A DNA stretch of 64,000 nt from Exercitatus varius (lineage in GTDB: Bacteria; Pseudomonadota; Gammaproteobacteria; Enterobacterales; Pasteurellaceae): the NCBI RefSeq assembly GCF_029577735.1, contig NZ_JARQTO010000016.1:43541-107540 (forward strand), written 5' to 3'. The position numbers were made by a program, and so were the translations under genes. Positions 48,875 through 58,371 of this stretch are shown piece after piece. The notes beneath the pieces are model-generated. The model worked only from the letters and a program-made list of their open reading frames with translations. It did no database searches and was not told where the DNA came from. Position 1 is the first letter of the stretch, and each line of letters begins with the position of its first letter.

Positions 48875-51739
48875 ATGACAAAAAAACTAGAAATGGCAGA
48901 TCGTTTCGACGCTTCGGCAGTCGAACAAGCCCTTTATAACCACTGGGAACAACAAGGATATTTTAGACCTTCTTATGATGCGGGTCGTCCGAGTTATTCC
49001 ATTGCCATTCCGCCGCCGAATGTGACGGGTTCGTTACATATGGGACACGCATTCCAGCAAACGTTGATGGATACCTTGATTCGTTATCACCGTATGCAAG
49101 GCGATAACACCTTGTGGCAAGCGGGAACCGACCACGCGGGTATTGCTACGCAAATGGTGGTGGAGCGTAAAATTGCGGCGGAAGAAGGCAAAACCCGTCA
49201 TGATTACGGTCGTGAAGCGTTTATTCAAAAAATCTGGGATTGGAAAGCTTATTCGGGCGGCACAATCAGCCAGCAAATGCGTCGTTTAGGGAATTCCATC
49301 GACTGGGAACGCGAGCGTTTCACCATGGATGAAGGCTTGTCTGAAGCCGTGAAAGAAGTTTTTGTTCGTCTGCATGAAGAAGGCTTGATTTATCGCGGTA
49401 AACGGTTAGTGAACTGGGATCCGAAATTACACACCGCTATTTCCGATCTTGAAGTGGAAAATAAAGAAAGCAAAGGTAGCCTGTGGTATTTCCGTTATCC
49501 TTTGGCAAACGGTGCGAAAACCGCAGAAGGCTTGGATTATCTGGTGGTGGCGACTACCCGTCCTGAAACCGTGTTAGGGGATACCGCCGTTGCCGTTCAT
49601 CCGGAAGATGAACGTTATCAGTCGCTTATCGGCAAAACCGTGGTGTTACCGTTGGCCAACCGTGAAATTCCGATCGTAGCCGACGAATACGTGGATCGTG
49701 AATTCGGTACCGGTGTGGTGAAAATTACGCCGGCGCATGATTTTAACGACTATGAAGTGGGTAAACGTCATAATTTACCGATGGTAAACGTCATGACGTT
49801 TAATGCGGATATTCGCGAAGAACCGGAAATTATCGGCACGGACAGTCAACCGCTCACTACTTACGAAGCGGTGATTCCTGAAGATTATCGAGGCTTGGAA
49901 CGTTTCGCCGCCCGTAAAAAAATCGTAGCGGATTTTGACGCTTTGGGTTTATTGGAAAAAATTCAACCGCACGATTTGAAAGTGCCTTACGGCGACCGCG
50001 GCGGCGTGCCCATTGAGCCGATGCTGACGGACCAATGGTATGTATCCGTTAAACCGCTGGCGGAAGTGGCGATTAAAGCGGTGGAGAACGGCGAAATCCA
50101 ATTTGTGCCGAAACAATACGAAAACCTTTATTATTCCTGGATGCGTGACATTCAGGACTGGTGCATTTCCCGTCAACTTTGGTGGGGACACCGTATTCCG
50201 GCCTGGTATGACGAGCAAGGTAACGTGTATGTGGGTCGTTCGGAAGATGAAGTGCGGTCAAAAAACGGCTTAAATTCAAGTGTGGCGTTACGCCAGGATG
50301 AAGACGTGCTCGACACTTGGTTCTCGTCGGCGTTATGGACGTTCTCAACGCTCGGTTGGCCGCAGCAAACCAAAGAATTGGCGATGTTCCACCCGACCAG
50401 TGTATTAATCACGGGATTTGACATCATCTTCTTCTGGGTGGCGCGTATGATCATGATGACCATGCACTTCATCAAAGACGAAAACGGCAAACCGCAGGTG
50501 CCGTTCAAAACCGTTTATGTCACCGGCTTGATTCGTGACGAGCAAGGTCAGAAAATGTCGAAATCCAAGGGCAACGTTATTGATCCGCTGGATATGATCG
50601 ACGGTATCGATCTTGAATCTTTACTGGCGAAACGCACGGGCAATATGATGCAGCCGCAGCTGGCGGAAAAAATCGCTAAAGCCACGCGCAAAGAATTCCC
50701 CGAAGGCATTCAGCCGCACGGCACGGACGCGTTGCGTTTCACATTGGCTGCGCTTGCTTCCACCGGTCGCGACATCAACTGGGATATGAAACGTTTGGAA
50801 GGTTACCGCAATTTCTGCAATAAATTGTGGAACGCCAGCCGTTTTGTGTTAACCAACGATAAGTTGGATCTCAGCGCCGGCGAGCGTGAATTCTCGCTGG
50901 CGGACAAATGGATTCAGGCGGAATTCAACAAGACGGTGCAAAATTTCCGCAATGCGTTGGATCAATACCGTTTCGACCTGGCGGCAACCGAGCTTTACGA
51001 ATTCACCTGGAACCAATTCTGCGACTGGTATTTGGAATTAACCAAACCGGTGTTTGCCAACGGCACGGAGGCGGAAAAACGCGCGGCAAGTTTCACTTTG
51101 GTACAGGTACTGGAAAAACTATTGCGCTTAGCTCATCCGCTGATTCCGTTTATTACGGAAGAAATCTGGCAAAAAGTGAAAGATTTCGCCGGCGTGGAAG
51201 GCGAAACCATTATGACTCAAGCCTTCCCGACGTTCGATGAGGCTTTGGTGAACGATGACGCCGTCGCGCAAATCAACTGGATTAAAGACGTCATCACCGC
51301 CGTGCGCAATATTCGCGCGGAATCTAACATCGCGCCGAGCAAAGGTCTGGATTTATTGCTGCGTAATTTATCCGCGGAAGAACAAAAAACGCTGGAAAAC
51401 AACCGCACTTTAATGCAGATTATGGCGAAATTAGACAGCGTGAAAGTGCTGGCGCCAAGCGAAGAAGCGCCGCTTTCTGTGGCAAAATTGGTAGGTAACG
51501 CCGAGTTGCTGGTGCCAATGGCCGGTTTCATTAATAAGGAAACGGAACTTGCCCGTTTAAATAAGGAAATCGAGAAATTGGTCGGCGAGGTGAAGCGTAT
51601 CGAAAGCAAGCTCGGCAATGAAGCTTTCGTGGCAAAAGCGCCGGAAGCGGTGATTGCCAAAGAACGTGAGAAAATGCAGGATTATCAAAGCGGTTTGGAA
51701 AAACTCAAAGCGCAATATGTGTGCATTGAAAACCTGTAG
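48875..51739 (+). CDS. valS: valyl-tRNA synthetase
   Basis: This 954-residue class I synthetase charges tRNA-Val and edits Thr. The HIGH motif is HMGH at 55-58, with PPPNVTGSL before it. The CP1 editing domain follows (TTRPETVLGDTAVAVHPED near 230), the KMSKS motif is near 559-563 (GQKMSKSKGNV), and the anticodon domain and C-terminal coiled coil (about 885-954) complete the enzyme. Length matches E. coli ValS (951). A paired uptake-signal terminator follows. Confidence 0.97.
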   Translation: MTKKLEMADRFDASAVEQALYNHWEQQGYFRPSYDAGRPSYSIAIPPPNVTGSLHMGHAFQQTLMDTLIRYHRMQGDNTLWQAGTDHAGIATQMVVERKIAAEEGKTRHDYGREAFIQKIWDWKAYSGGTISQQMRRLGNSIDWERERFTMDEGLSEAVKEVFVRLHEEGLIYRGKRLVNWDPKLHTAISDLEVENKESKGSLWYFRYPLANGAKTAEGLDYLVVATTRPETVLGDTAVAVHPEDERYQSLIGKTVVLPLANREIPIVADEYVDREFGTGVVKITPAHDFNDYEVGKRHNLPMVNVMTFNADIREEPEIIGTDSQPLTTYEAVIPEDYRGLERFAARKKIVADFDALGLLEKIQPHDLKVPYGDRGGVPIEPMLTDQWYVSVKPLAEVAIKAVENGEIQFVPKQYENLYYSWMRDIQDWCISRQLWWGHRIPAWYDEQGNVYVGRSEDEVRSKNGLNSSVALRQDEDVLDTWFSSALWTFSTLGWPQQTKELAMFHPTSVLITGFDIIFFWVARMIMMTMHFIKDENGKPQVPFKTVYVTGLIRDEQGQKMSKSKGNVIDPLDMIDGIDLESLLAKRTGNMMQPQLAEKIAKATRKEFPEGIQPHGTDALRFTLAALASTGRDINWDMKRLEGYRNFCNKLWNASRFVLTNDKLDLSAGEREFSLADKWIQAEFNKTVQNFRNALDQYRFDLAATELYEFTWNQFCDWYLELTKPVFANGTEAEKRAASFTLVQVLEKLLRLAHPLIPFITEEIWQKVKDFAGVEGETIMTQAFPTFDEALVNDDAVAQINWIKDVITAVRNIRAESNIAPSKGLDLLLRNLSAEEQKTLENNRTLMQIMAKLDSVKVLAPSEEAPLSVAKLVGNAELLVPMAGFINKETELARLNKEIEKLVGEVKRIESKLGNEAFVAKAPEAVIAKEREKMQDYQSGLEKLKAQYVCIENL

Positions 51740-51758
51740 TTTCAAATAAAATTTAACC

Positions 51759-51806
51759 AAAGTGCGGTCAAAAAAACGAAAGAATTTTTGACCGCACTTT
51801 TATTTT
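51759..51806 (+). terminator. inverted uptake-signal terminator after valS
   Basis: AAAGTGCGGTCAAAAA (51759-51774) and TTTTTGACCGCACTTT (51785-51800) form a perfect 16-bp stem followed by T-rich sequence, about 20 bases after the stop. Confidence 0.88.
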
Positions 51807-51837
51807 TATTGTTAAAAAATTGTAAACAAATTAGCAA

Positions 51838-51859
51838 AATTGTGATCTGGCTCTCATTT
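51838..51859 (+). promoter_or_regulatory. candidate CRP site upstream of the aldehyde dehydrogenase gene
   Basis: TGTGA-TCTGGC-TCTCA (51841-51856) matches the CRP consensus TGTGA-N6-TCACA at 9 of 10 positions, with A/T flanks (AAAT..ATTT). It is 125 bases upstream of the gene start. A possible promoter (TTTACA at 51859 and AATAGT at 51881) would place the site near -44, close to a class II position. Binding is inferred. Confidence 0.55.
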
Positions 51860-51980
51860 TTACACGGAATTTTGTGGTCAAATAGTCAAACCTTAACCAA
51901 ACGGCGGATACCCGATAAGTATCAAAGGCTGGGGAAGGCAATAGTTTTTTAACCGCAACGTTAGCAAAAGGAGAGCGTAT

Positions 51981-53465
51981 ATGACAAAAGATCTCAATGT
52001 ATTTGATAAACATTACGGTTTATTGATTAACGGCGAATGGACCGACGGTTCCGAAGGCAAAACCTTAACCGCGCACAATCCGGCCAACGGGGCGGAATTG
52101 GCGACTTTTATTGATGCGTCGGATGCCGATGTGGATGCGGCGGTGGCGGCGGCACAGGAAGCCTTTAAATCTTGGCGGCATACCAGTGCGGCGGAACGGG
52201 CGGCGATTCTAAATAAAATTGCCGATGTAATCGATGAAAATACGGAATTATTCGCTTTGCAGGAAACTCTGGATAACGGCAAACCGATTCGTGAAACCCG
52301 GGCGGCGGATATTCCGTTGGCGGCGGATCATTTCCGTTATTTCGCGGCGGTGATTCGTTCCGAAGAAGGCAGCGCCAATCAATTGGATGACGAAGATTTG
52401 TCCTTGATTTTGCGCGAGCCGATCGGCGTGGTCGGGCAGATTATTCCTTGGAATTTTCCGTTCTTGATGGCGGCATGGAAAATTGCGCCGGCATTGGCGG
52501 CGGGGTGCACGGTGGTGATTCACCCGTCTTCTTCCACTTCGTTAAGTTTGCTTTCTTTGGCGCAGAAAATTAATCATTTATTGCCGAAAGGCGTGTTTAA
52601 CGTGATTACCGGTAAAGGTTCCAAATCCGGCGAATATATGCTGCATCATACGGGCTTTAATAAGTTGGCGTTCACCGGCTCCACCGAAATTGGGCGTAAA
52701 ATCGGGGTGGCGGCGGCCGAGATGTTGATTCCGTCCACCTTGGAATTAGGCGGTAAATCGGCCAATATTTTCTTCGATGACATGCCGTTCGATAAAGCGC
52801 TGGAAGGAGCGCAAAAAGGGATTTTGTTTAATCAGGGGCAAGTCTGCTGCGCCGGTTCGCGGATTTTCGTACAGGAAAACATTTACGATAAATTCATCAC
52901 TGCGTTGAAAGAGGAATTCAAAAAAGTAAAAGTCGGTTTGCCTTGGGAAGACGATACGCAAATGGGCGCGCAGGTCAATGCCAACCAAATTAAGGTGATC
53001 AGCAAATACGTGGATATCGCCAAAGAGGAAGGGTGCGAGGTGATTATCGGCGGCGAAAAAGCGACGGATCCGGTATTGGCGAAAGGCGAATTTTTCCAGC
53101 CGACCTTAATTCTGGCGCCGGACAACACCAAACGGGTGGCGCAGGAAGAAATTTTCGGTCCAGTTGCCGTGGTGATTAAGTTCAAAGACGAAGCGGACGT
53201 TATTCACATGGCGAACGACAGCGAATACGGATTGGGCGGCGCGGTATGGACCCATAATATTAATCGTGCGCTGCGCGTGGCGCGTGCGCTGGAAACCGGT
53301 CGCGTATGGGTGAACTGCTACAACCGCTTACCGGCGGGCGCGCCGTTCGGCGGCTATAAAACTTCCGGTATCGGGCGTGAAACCCACAAAATGATGCTGG
53401 CAGCTTATACGCAGGTGAAAAATATTTTCATCAGCACGCGTGAAGAACGGGAAGGCATGTATTAA
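51981..53465 (+). CDS. aldehyde dehydrogenase (AldB-like) with altered cofactor-site residues
   Basis: This 494-residue enzyme resembles E. coli AldB and other ALDH-superfamily proteins. Catalytic Cys289 (QGQVCCAGSR), Glu255 (LELGGKSANIFF) and the Asn in IIPWNFPF are present, as is the C-terminal PFGGYKTSGIGRETH. The coenzyme-binding segment is unusual: the common VLKPAEQT reads VIHPSSST, so Lys192 (standard ALDH2 numbering) is His181 and Glu195 is Ser184. Loss of Glu195 is typical of NADP-preferring enzymes, and loss of Lys192 is uncommon. Aldehyde substrate unknown. A CRP-like site precedes it. Confidence 0.92.
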   Translation: MTKDLNVFDKHYGLLINGEWTDGSEGKTLTAHNPANGAELATFIDASDADVDAAVAAAQEAFKSWRHTSAAERAAILNKIADVIDENTELFALQETLDNGKPIRETRAADIPLAADHFRYFAAVIRSEEGSANQLDDEDLSLILREPIGVVGQIIPWNFPFLMAAWKIAPALAAGCTVVIHPSSSTSLSLLSLAQKINHLLPKGVFNVITGKGSKSGEYMLHHTGFNKLAFTGSTEIGRKIGVAAAEMLIPSTLELGGKSANIFFDDMPFDKALEGAQKGILFNQGQVCCAGSRIFVQENIYDKFITALKEEFKKVKVGLPWEDDTQMGAQVNANQIKVISKYVDIAKEEGCEVIIGGEKATDPVLAKGEFFQPTLILAPDNTKRVAQEEIFGPVAVVIKFKDEADVIHMANDSEYGLGGAVWTHNINRALRVARALETGRVWVNCYNRLPAGAPFGGYKTSGIGRETHKMMLAAYTQVKNIFISTREEREGMY

Positions 53466-53595
53466 CGCAATAAAAGTGCGGGCGATTTTTTCAATGTTTT
53501 TCCGGATAATCGCCAAACAGCGTGCCGGTGAACGGAACTCAAAAAAACTTCGTGATTTTTGACCGCACTTTTCCGCCGAAACTTGGCGTGAATTG

Positions 53596-53627
53596 AAAAA
53601 TCCCTTTCGTACAAAAGGGATTTTTTC
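53596..53627. terminator. bidirectional terminator between aldehyde dehydrogenase gene and rnb
   Basis: AAAAATCCCTTT/AAAGGGATTTTT, a 12-bp stem with A/T flanks, 3 bases beyond the rnb stop. The preceding gap also holds a variant uptake signal (53474) and a canonical one (near 53560). Confidence 0.85.
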
Positions 53628-53628
53628 T

Positions 53629-55608
53629 TTACAACACTAAGTTACCGATTAAGCTGCGGGTTTCTTCTTTCACTTCCGTCAGCTGAACGTTAATAATATC
53701 GCCGATTTTGTAACGGCGTTCGCCATTAATGTAGAGCGCCAGTTCATCGCTATTCACCTGAATTTCTTCCTTATTCGGATGAATAGTGGAAGTCGGCACG
53801 AACACAGTGGCGCCGTTTTCCAGCAGCTGAACCCGTAATCTGCCACGCGTGCAGTCCTGAACTTCGGCCTGGAATTCGGGCTTGTTTTCCACTTTGTCCG
53901 ATAAATAACGGCAATATAGCCAATCGGCGATGTCGCGTTCCACCATACGGTTTTGCTTACGCGCTTCCTGTAAGCGAGTAAGAATCTCATCGGCGGGTTT
54001 CGCGCATTCCTGCCCGGTGATGCAGGCTTTAATTAAGCGATGGTTCACCATATCGGAATATTTTCGGATTGGCGAAGTCCAGGTGGCATAGCCGGTTAAG
54101 CCTAAACCAAAGTGCGGTGCGATCTCCGATTTAAATTCCGCAAAGGTCAGAAAACGGCGTAAACGGAATTCCAAATAATCGCCTTCGATAGGTTCGATGT
54201 CATGCCGCATGCGGCAATAACCCGCCAAAGTGGCTAAATTCTCCACGGAATAACGCTCGGCGAGTTCCTGCCGATTTTGTTCGTTACTTAGATTCGCCAT
54301 TAAAAAATGATGCGCGTTCGGCAGGAATTTTTTATCGAATCCTACATGAGTATTGAAAATGCCGGTTTTGGCGTTGTCCGCCAGATAATGCGCGCAGCAA
54401 ATATTGGCGATAATCATGGATTCTTCCACGATTTGATTGGCAATGCGGCGATATTCCGCCTTGATTTCCTGCACGTGACCGTTATCCGCCAAGACAAAAC
54501 TGTAATCCGGTTTTTCTTTGAATAATAAACCGTGAGTTTGACGCCAGTTAATTCGTGCTAAGGTAAACTGATGCAACCGGTGAATTTGTTGCTGCGTGGC
54601 TGCGTTTTCAGGTTGCCAGGCGCCTTCCGCTTGTTCCAGATAATCGGAAACGCGGTTATAGGCTAATTTGGCCTTAGACTGCACATTAGCCAGCAAAAAT
54701 TCGGGTTTGCCCTGCAATTCGCCTTGCAAATCGGTTTGCAAACGGCACACCAAAGCGGCGCGGGTTTCATTTTCCATTAACGAACAAAGTTCGTCGGAAA
54801 GTTCGCGAGGCAACATGGGAATGTTAAAACCGGGCAAATAATTGGTGAAACAACGTTGACGCGCGTCTTTTTCAATTTGCGAATCAACGGCGATATAAGC
54901 GGTCGGATCCGCAATTGCGACGGTCAGCTTCCAACCCGTTTGTTCGCCGTTTTGTTCGAGCGGTTCGATATAAAGCGCGTCATCCATGTCTTGCGTGCTT
55001 TCGCTGTCGATGGTCACAAAGTGAAGTGCGGTCAGATTTTCGCGAGTTTTTGTATCGAGCATGTCATAACGATCTTGCCCTTGCACCGGATAACGGGATT
55101 GTTGATGACGCGCCAGCGTGACCCACCAAGGCGCGAATTCGTCTTCGGCGCGACAGATAAATTCCACAATTTGCGCATAGAAAAAACGATCATCCCGCAA
55201 CGGATGGGTTTTTAACTGAGCGACCACCCAATCGCCTTCATGTAATTCTTCTTTTACCGCTTTGGCTTGTGCCGCACCGATAGGCTGATTAATGTTCGGA
55301 TGATCCACCAGAACTTGCAATTTCTTGTCTTTATTGAACCGCACTTTGGCGATAAAACGGGTTAACATCGGCTCCAGCAATTCTTCCGGTTCCGCCTGTT
55401 TTTTATCGCCGACGGTTTCAATGGCGGCTTTGATTTTATCGCCGTGCATCACCTTTTTCATGGCGGGCGGCGCAATAAAGAAGGTTTCTTTGTCCGTTTC
55501 CAGGAAACCGTAGGCTTTATCCGTACTTTTCACCACACCTTCAACGTGCGGTTTGCTGTCGTGCAGTTGTTGTTTTAATTGAGAAAGAAGAGGGTTGTTT
55601 TGAAACAT
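53629..55608 (-). CDS. rnb: exoribonuclease II
   Basis: This 659-residue 3'-5' exoribonuclease follows the RNB layout: two N-terminal cold-shock domains (about 20-160), the catalytic RNB domain with the metal-binding Asp residues in FVTIDSESTQDMDDALYIE (near 200), GYATWTSPIRKYSDMVNHRL (near 520) and a C-terminal S1 domain. Length is close to E. coli RNase II (644). It degrades mRNA and trims tRNA. It has its own terminator and lies downstream of fabI across a hairpin. Confidence 0.96.
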   Translation of the reverse strand: MFQNNPLLSQLKQQLHDSKPHVEGVVKSTDKAYGFLETDKETFFIAPPAMKKVMHGDKIKAAIETVGDKKQAEPEELLEPMLTRFIAKVRFNKDKKLQVLVDHPNINQPIGAAQAKAVKEELHEGDWVVAQLKTHPLRDDRFFYAQIVEFICRAEDEFAPWWVTLARHQQSRYPVQGQDRYDMLDTKTRENLTALHFVTIDSESTQDMDDALYIEPLEQNGEQTGWKLTVAIADPTAYIAVDSQIEKDARQRCFTNYLPGFNIPMLPRELSDELCSLMENETRAALVCRLQTDLQGELQGKPEFLLANVQSKAKLAYNRVSDYLEQAEGAWQPENAATQQQIHRLHQFTLARINWRQTHGLLFKEKPDYSFVLADNGHVQEIKAEYRRIANQIVEESMIIANICCAHYLADNAKTGIFNTHVGFDKKFLPNAHHFLMANLSNEQNRQELAERYSVENLATLAGYCRMRHDIEPIEGDYLEFRLRRFLTFAEFKSEIAPHFGLGLTGYATWTSPIRKYSDMVNHRLIKACITGQECAKPADEILTRLQEARKQNRMVERDIADWLYCRYLSDKVENKPEFQAEVQDCTRGRLRVQLLENGATVFVPTSTIHPNKEEIQVNSDELALYINGERRYKIGDIINVQLTEVKEETRSLIGNLVL

Positions 55609-55664
55609 TTTGCTTTGCTATAACTTTTTGCGATGAGCTTTCTGCCATCGGGTCGAATAAACAA

Positions 55665-55694
55665 AAAGGCACACGTTAGAAAACGTGCGCCGTT
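55665..55694 (-). terminator. terminator after fabI
   Basis: On the minus strand GGCGCACGTT/AACGTGTGCC (one G-U pair) with a 4-base loop is followed by TTTTTG. It lies between the fabI stop and rnb start. Confidence 0.8.
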
Positions 55695-55714
55695 AATCAG
55701 ATTAAATAAACGAA

Positions 55715-56503
55715 TTACTCTTCACCTAATTCACCCATGGCGGTGATGCTGAAACCGGCGTCAACGTGCAAGACTTCGCCGGTTACGCCGGAAGCTAAGT
55801 CCGAACATAAGAATGCGGCGGAGTTTCCTACATCGTCAATGGTGACGGTGCGGCGTAATGCGGCGGTTTTTTCGAATGCGGAAAGCATTTTCTTGAAATT
55901 TTTGATGCCGGAAGCCGCAAGCGTACGGATTGGACCGGCAGAAATGGCGTTGACGCGAATGCCGTCTTTACCTAAATCCGCCGCCATCACGCGGGTTGCC
56001 GCTTCAAGAGACGCTTTTGCCAGGCACATAACGTTGTAGTTAGGGATTGCGCGTTCCGCACCTAAATAAGTTAAGGTTACCAATGACGCGTCTTTGTTTA
56101 AGAACGGACGTGCTGCCTGCGCCATGGCGACAAAGCTGTATGCGCTGATGTCGTGAGCAATGCGATAACCTTCGCGCGTTGCGGCGTTAACGTAGTCGCC
56201 GTCTAATTGATCACCCGGTGCGAATGCGATGGCATGTACAAAACCGTCGAATTTATCCCATTTTTTGTTTAATTCGGCGAAACAGTTGCGAATGCTTTCA
56301 TCCGTTGCTACGTCTAACGGCAATACGATATCGGCGCCGAATTCTTTAGCGAATTCTTCTACGCGCGGTTGTAATTTATCGTTTAAGTAGGTGAAAGCCA
56401 ATTCTGCGCCTTGCGCTTTTAAGGCCTTTGCGATGCCGTATGCGATTGAACGGTTGCTGGCAAGACCCGTGACTAAAATTCGTTTACCTGTTAAGAAACC
56501 CAT
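55715..56503 (-). CDS. fabI: enoyl-[acyl-carrier-protein] reductase [NADH]
   Basis: This 262-residue short-chain dehydrogenase-like enzyme reduces trans-2-enoyl-ACP in the last step of each fatty-acid elongation cycle. The cofactor segment GKRILVTGLASNRSIAYGIAK, the FabI tyrosine and lysine in YLGAERAIPNYNVMCLAKAS, and INAISAGPIRTLAASGIK are all present. Length matches E. coli FabI (262). It is the target of triclosan and isoniazid-type inhibitors in other bacteria. Confidence 0.97.
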   Translation of the reverse strand: MGFLTGKRILVTGLASNRSIAYGIAKALKAQGAELAFTYLNDKLQPRVEEFAKEFGADIVLPLDVATDESIRNCFAELNKKWDKFDGFVHAIAFAPGDQLDGDYVNAATREGYRIAHDISAYSFVAMAQAARPFLNKDASLVTLTYLGAERAIPNYNVMCLAKASLEAATRVMAADLGKDGIRVNAISAGPIRTLAASGIKNFKKMLSAFEKTAALRRTVTIDDVGNSAAFLCSDLASGVTGEVLHVDAGFSITAMGELGEE

Positions 56504-56665
56504 GTTGAAATCCTATTTGGTTGTTGAAAAATCGTGGCTAGTATAAAGGAAAATCCGCGTGATTACAAAGCAGATGAGTGAAGTATTGCGACAAACCGCC
56601 GGAAAAAACGACAGAAAAATAGCCCGCACTTTACGCTTGTTTCGCAGCAAAAGTGCGGTAGGATT

Positions 56666-57436
56666 TTAGGCAGGATTATCAATGTCGATGAATTCCGCTT
56701 CAAGCTTATATTCCTGCGCCAACCATTCGCCCAACGCCCAAACGCCGTAACGCTCGGTGGCATGATGACCGCAGGCAAAATAATGAATGCCTTGTTCCCG
56801 CGCGCTATGTGCGGTTTGTTCGGAAATTTCGCCGCTGATAAACGCATCGCAGCCTTGTGCCGCCGCCAAATCGATGTAACCTTGTCCGCCGCCGGTGCAA
56901 ATGCCGATTTTGCGGATTAAGTGCGGTGGATTTTGCGACAGTTCTTCCGCATTGCAAACCGTCGGTTTACGCTTAAGAACCCGTTCAATGCGTTGGCTGA
57001 AATCCGCCGGAGAAACCGGTTGGGCAAGTTGACCGAATACGGGAATGCTGAACGTATCGGATTCCAGCGGCCGTAAGTTTTCTATGCCTAATAATTTTGC
57101 CAACCGGGCGTTGTTGCCTAATTCGGGGTGAACGTCGAGAGGAAGATGGTAAGCGTATAAATTAATGTCGTTAACCAATAAGGTTTTGATTCGTTTACCT
57201 TTCATACCGCGGATGCACGGATCTTCGTTTTTCCAAAAATAACCGTGATGCACGATGATCGCATCGGCGTTGCAAGCGACAGCCTTGTCGATTAAGGCTT
57301 GACTCGCCGTGACCCCCGTCACGATTTTGTGAATTTCGGCGCGGCCTTCCACCTGTAAACCATTAGGCGCGTAATCGCTGATCGCCGCGATATTGAGTTT
57401 TTGATTGAGTAATCGTTCAAGTTCAAACTGATTCAT
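56666..57436 (-). CDS. ybgI: NIF3-family dinuclear metal-binding protein (YbgI-like)
   Basis: This 256-residue protein matches the NIF3/DUF34 family (E. coli YbgI). Conserved metal ligands are IIVHHGYFWK (two His near 63), LPLDVHPELG, ISGEISEQTAHSAREQGIHYFACGHHATERYG. These proteins form hexamers with dinuclear metal sites and have been annotated as GTP cyclohydrolase I type 2, though that activity is disputed. An uptake signal lies inside (near 56919). The gene ends 19 bases after an uptake signal at 56651. Confidence 0.92.
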   Translation of the reverse strand: MNQFELERLLNQKLNIAAISDYAPNGLQVEGRAEIHKIVTGVTASQALIDKAVACNADAIIVHHGYFWKNEDPCIRGMKGKRIKTLLVNDINLYAYHLPLDVHPELGNNARLAKLLGIENLRPLESDTFSIPVFGQLAQPVSPADFSQRIERVLKRKPTVCNAEELSQNPPHLIRKIGICTGGGQGYIDLAAAQGCDAFISGEISEQTAHSAREQGIHYFACGHHATERYGVWALGEWLAQEYKLEAEFIDIDNPA

Positions 57437-57453
57437 ATTTTATTTCCAATGAA

Positions 57454-57481
57454 AAGCCCAATCGATCGATTGGGCTTGTAA
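57454..57481 (-). terminator. palindromic terminator after hflC
   Basis: AAGCCCAATCGATCGATTGGGCTT is a perfect 24-bp palindrome followed by TTCA on the minus strand. It lies between the hflC stop and the ybgI start. The centre is a run of four ATCG steps, unusual among the hairpins here. Confidence 0.7.
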
Positions 57482-57483
57482 AA

Positions 57484-58371
57484 TTATTTTTTCGGCGCCT
57501 GCATAAAGCGGAAGAATTCGCTGTCCGGTTTCAGAATCATCATATTATCCGAGCCGGCGAAGCTGTTTTCATAAGCTTTTAGGCTGCGCACGAAACTATA
57601 GAATTCGGGTTCCGAACCAAATGCGTCGGCATAGAGTTTTGCCGCCGTAGCGTCGCCTTCACCGCGTAATTCCTGAGCTTTTTTATTGGCGTTTGCCGTG
57701 ATGAGAGTTACTTTGCGATCCACATCCGCCTGAATGAACGCCGCTTTTTCTTTACCTTGCGAACGATGTTCGCGGGCGACGGCATCACGTTCCGCGCGCA
57801 TGCGCTGATAAATGGAAGAAGAAACTTCATCCGGCATATTGATTTGTTTAATCCGCACATCGATTACTTCAATGCCAAGTTCGGCCGTGCTGTCCTGTCC
57901 GGAATTCAGCGCTTTTTTCGCCCCTTCCATCAATTCGCCGCGGGTGCCGGATACGATGTCTTTGATGGTGCGGGAACCGGTTTCCGAACGCAGGCGATCG
58001 TTTACTTTACGTTTAAGCAAATTGGATGCCTGAGTATAATCGCCGCCGCCGGTTGCGGTATAAAATCTGCCGAAATCGCTGATTCGCCATTTAACATAGG
58101 AATCCACTAACAAATCTTTTTTCTCTACCGTAACAAAGCGATCCGCCTGACCGTCTAGGGTTTGAATTCGCGCATCAAGCAATTTTAAGCTGTCAATAAA
58201 CGGTAATTTGAAATGTAAACCGGGTTCATAAACCACAACTTTGTTATCCGCATCGCGTTGAACCTTGCCGAAGCGCAGCATAATGCCGCGGCTGCCTTCC
58301 TGTACCACGATAAGGCTGGAATAAATTACGAGTGCCAACAGGATGACCAGTGGCGTTAAAAATCTACGCAT
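57484..58371 (-). CDS. hflC: HflC, SPFH-domain modulator of FtsH
   Basis: This 295-residue protein has an N-terminal membrane anchor (about 4-22) and an SPFH/band-7 domain with RGIMLRFGKVQRD, then a coiled-coil tail. HflC and HflK form a large periplasmic-facing cage around FtsH and limit access of membrane substrates. The start overlaps the hflK stop by one base, indicating coupled translation. Confidence 0.96.
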   Translation of the reverse strand: MRRFLTPLVILLALVIYSSLIVVQEGSRGIMLRFGKVQRDADNKVVVYEPGLHFKLPFIDSLKLLDARIQTLDGQADRFVTVEKKDLLVDSYVKWRISDFGRFYTATGGGDYTQASNLLKRKVNDRLRSETGSRTIKDIVSGTRGELMEGAKKALNSGQDSTAELGIEVIDVRIKQINMPDEVSSSIYQRMRAERDAVAREHRSQGKEKAAFIQADVDRKVTLITANANKKAQELRGEGDATAAKLYADAFGSEPEFYSFVRSLKAYENSFAGSDNMMILKPDSEFFRFMQAPKK

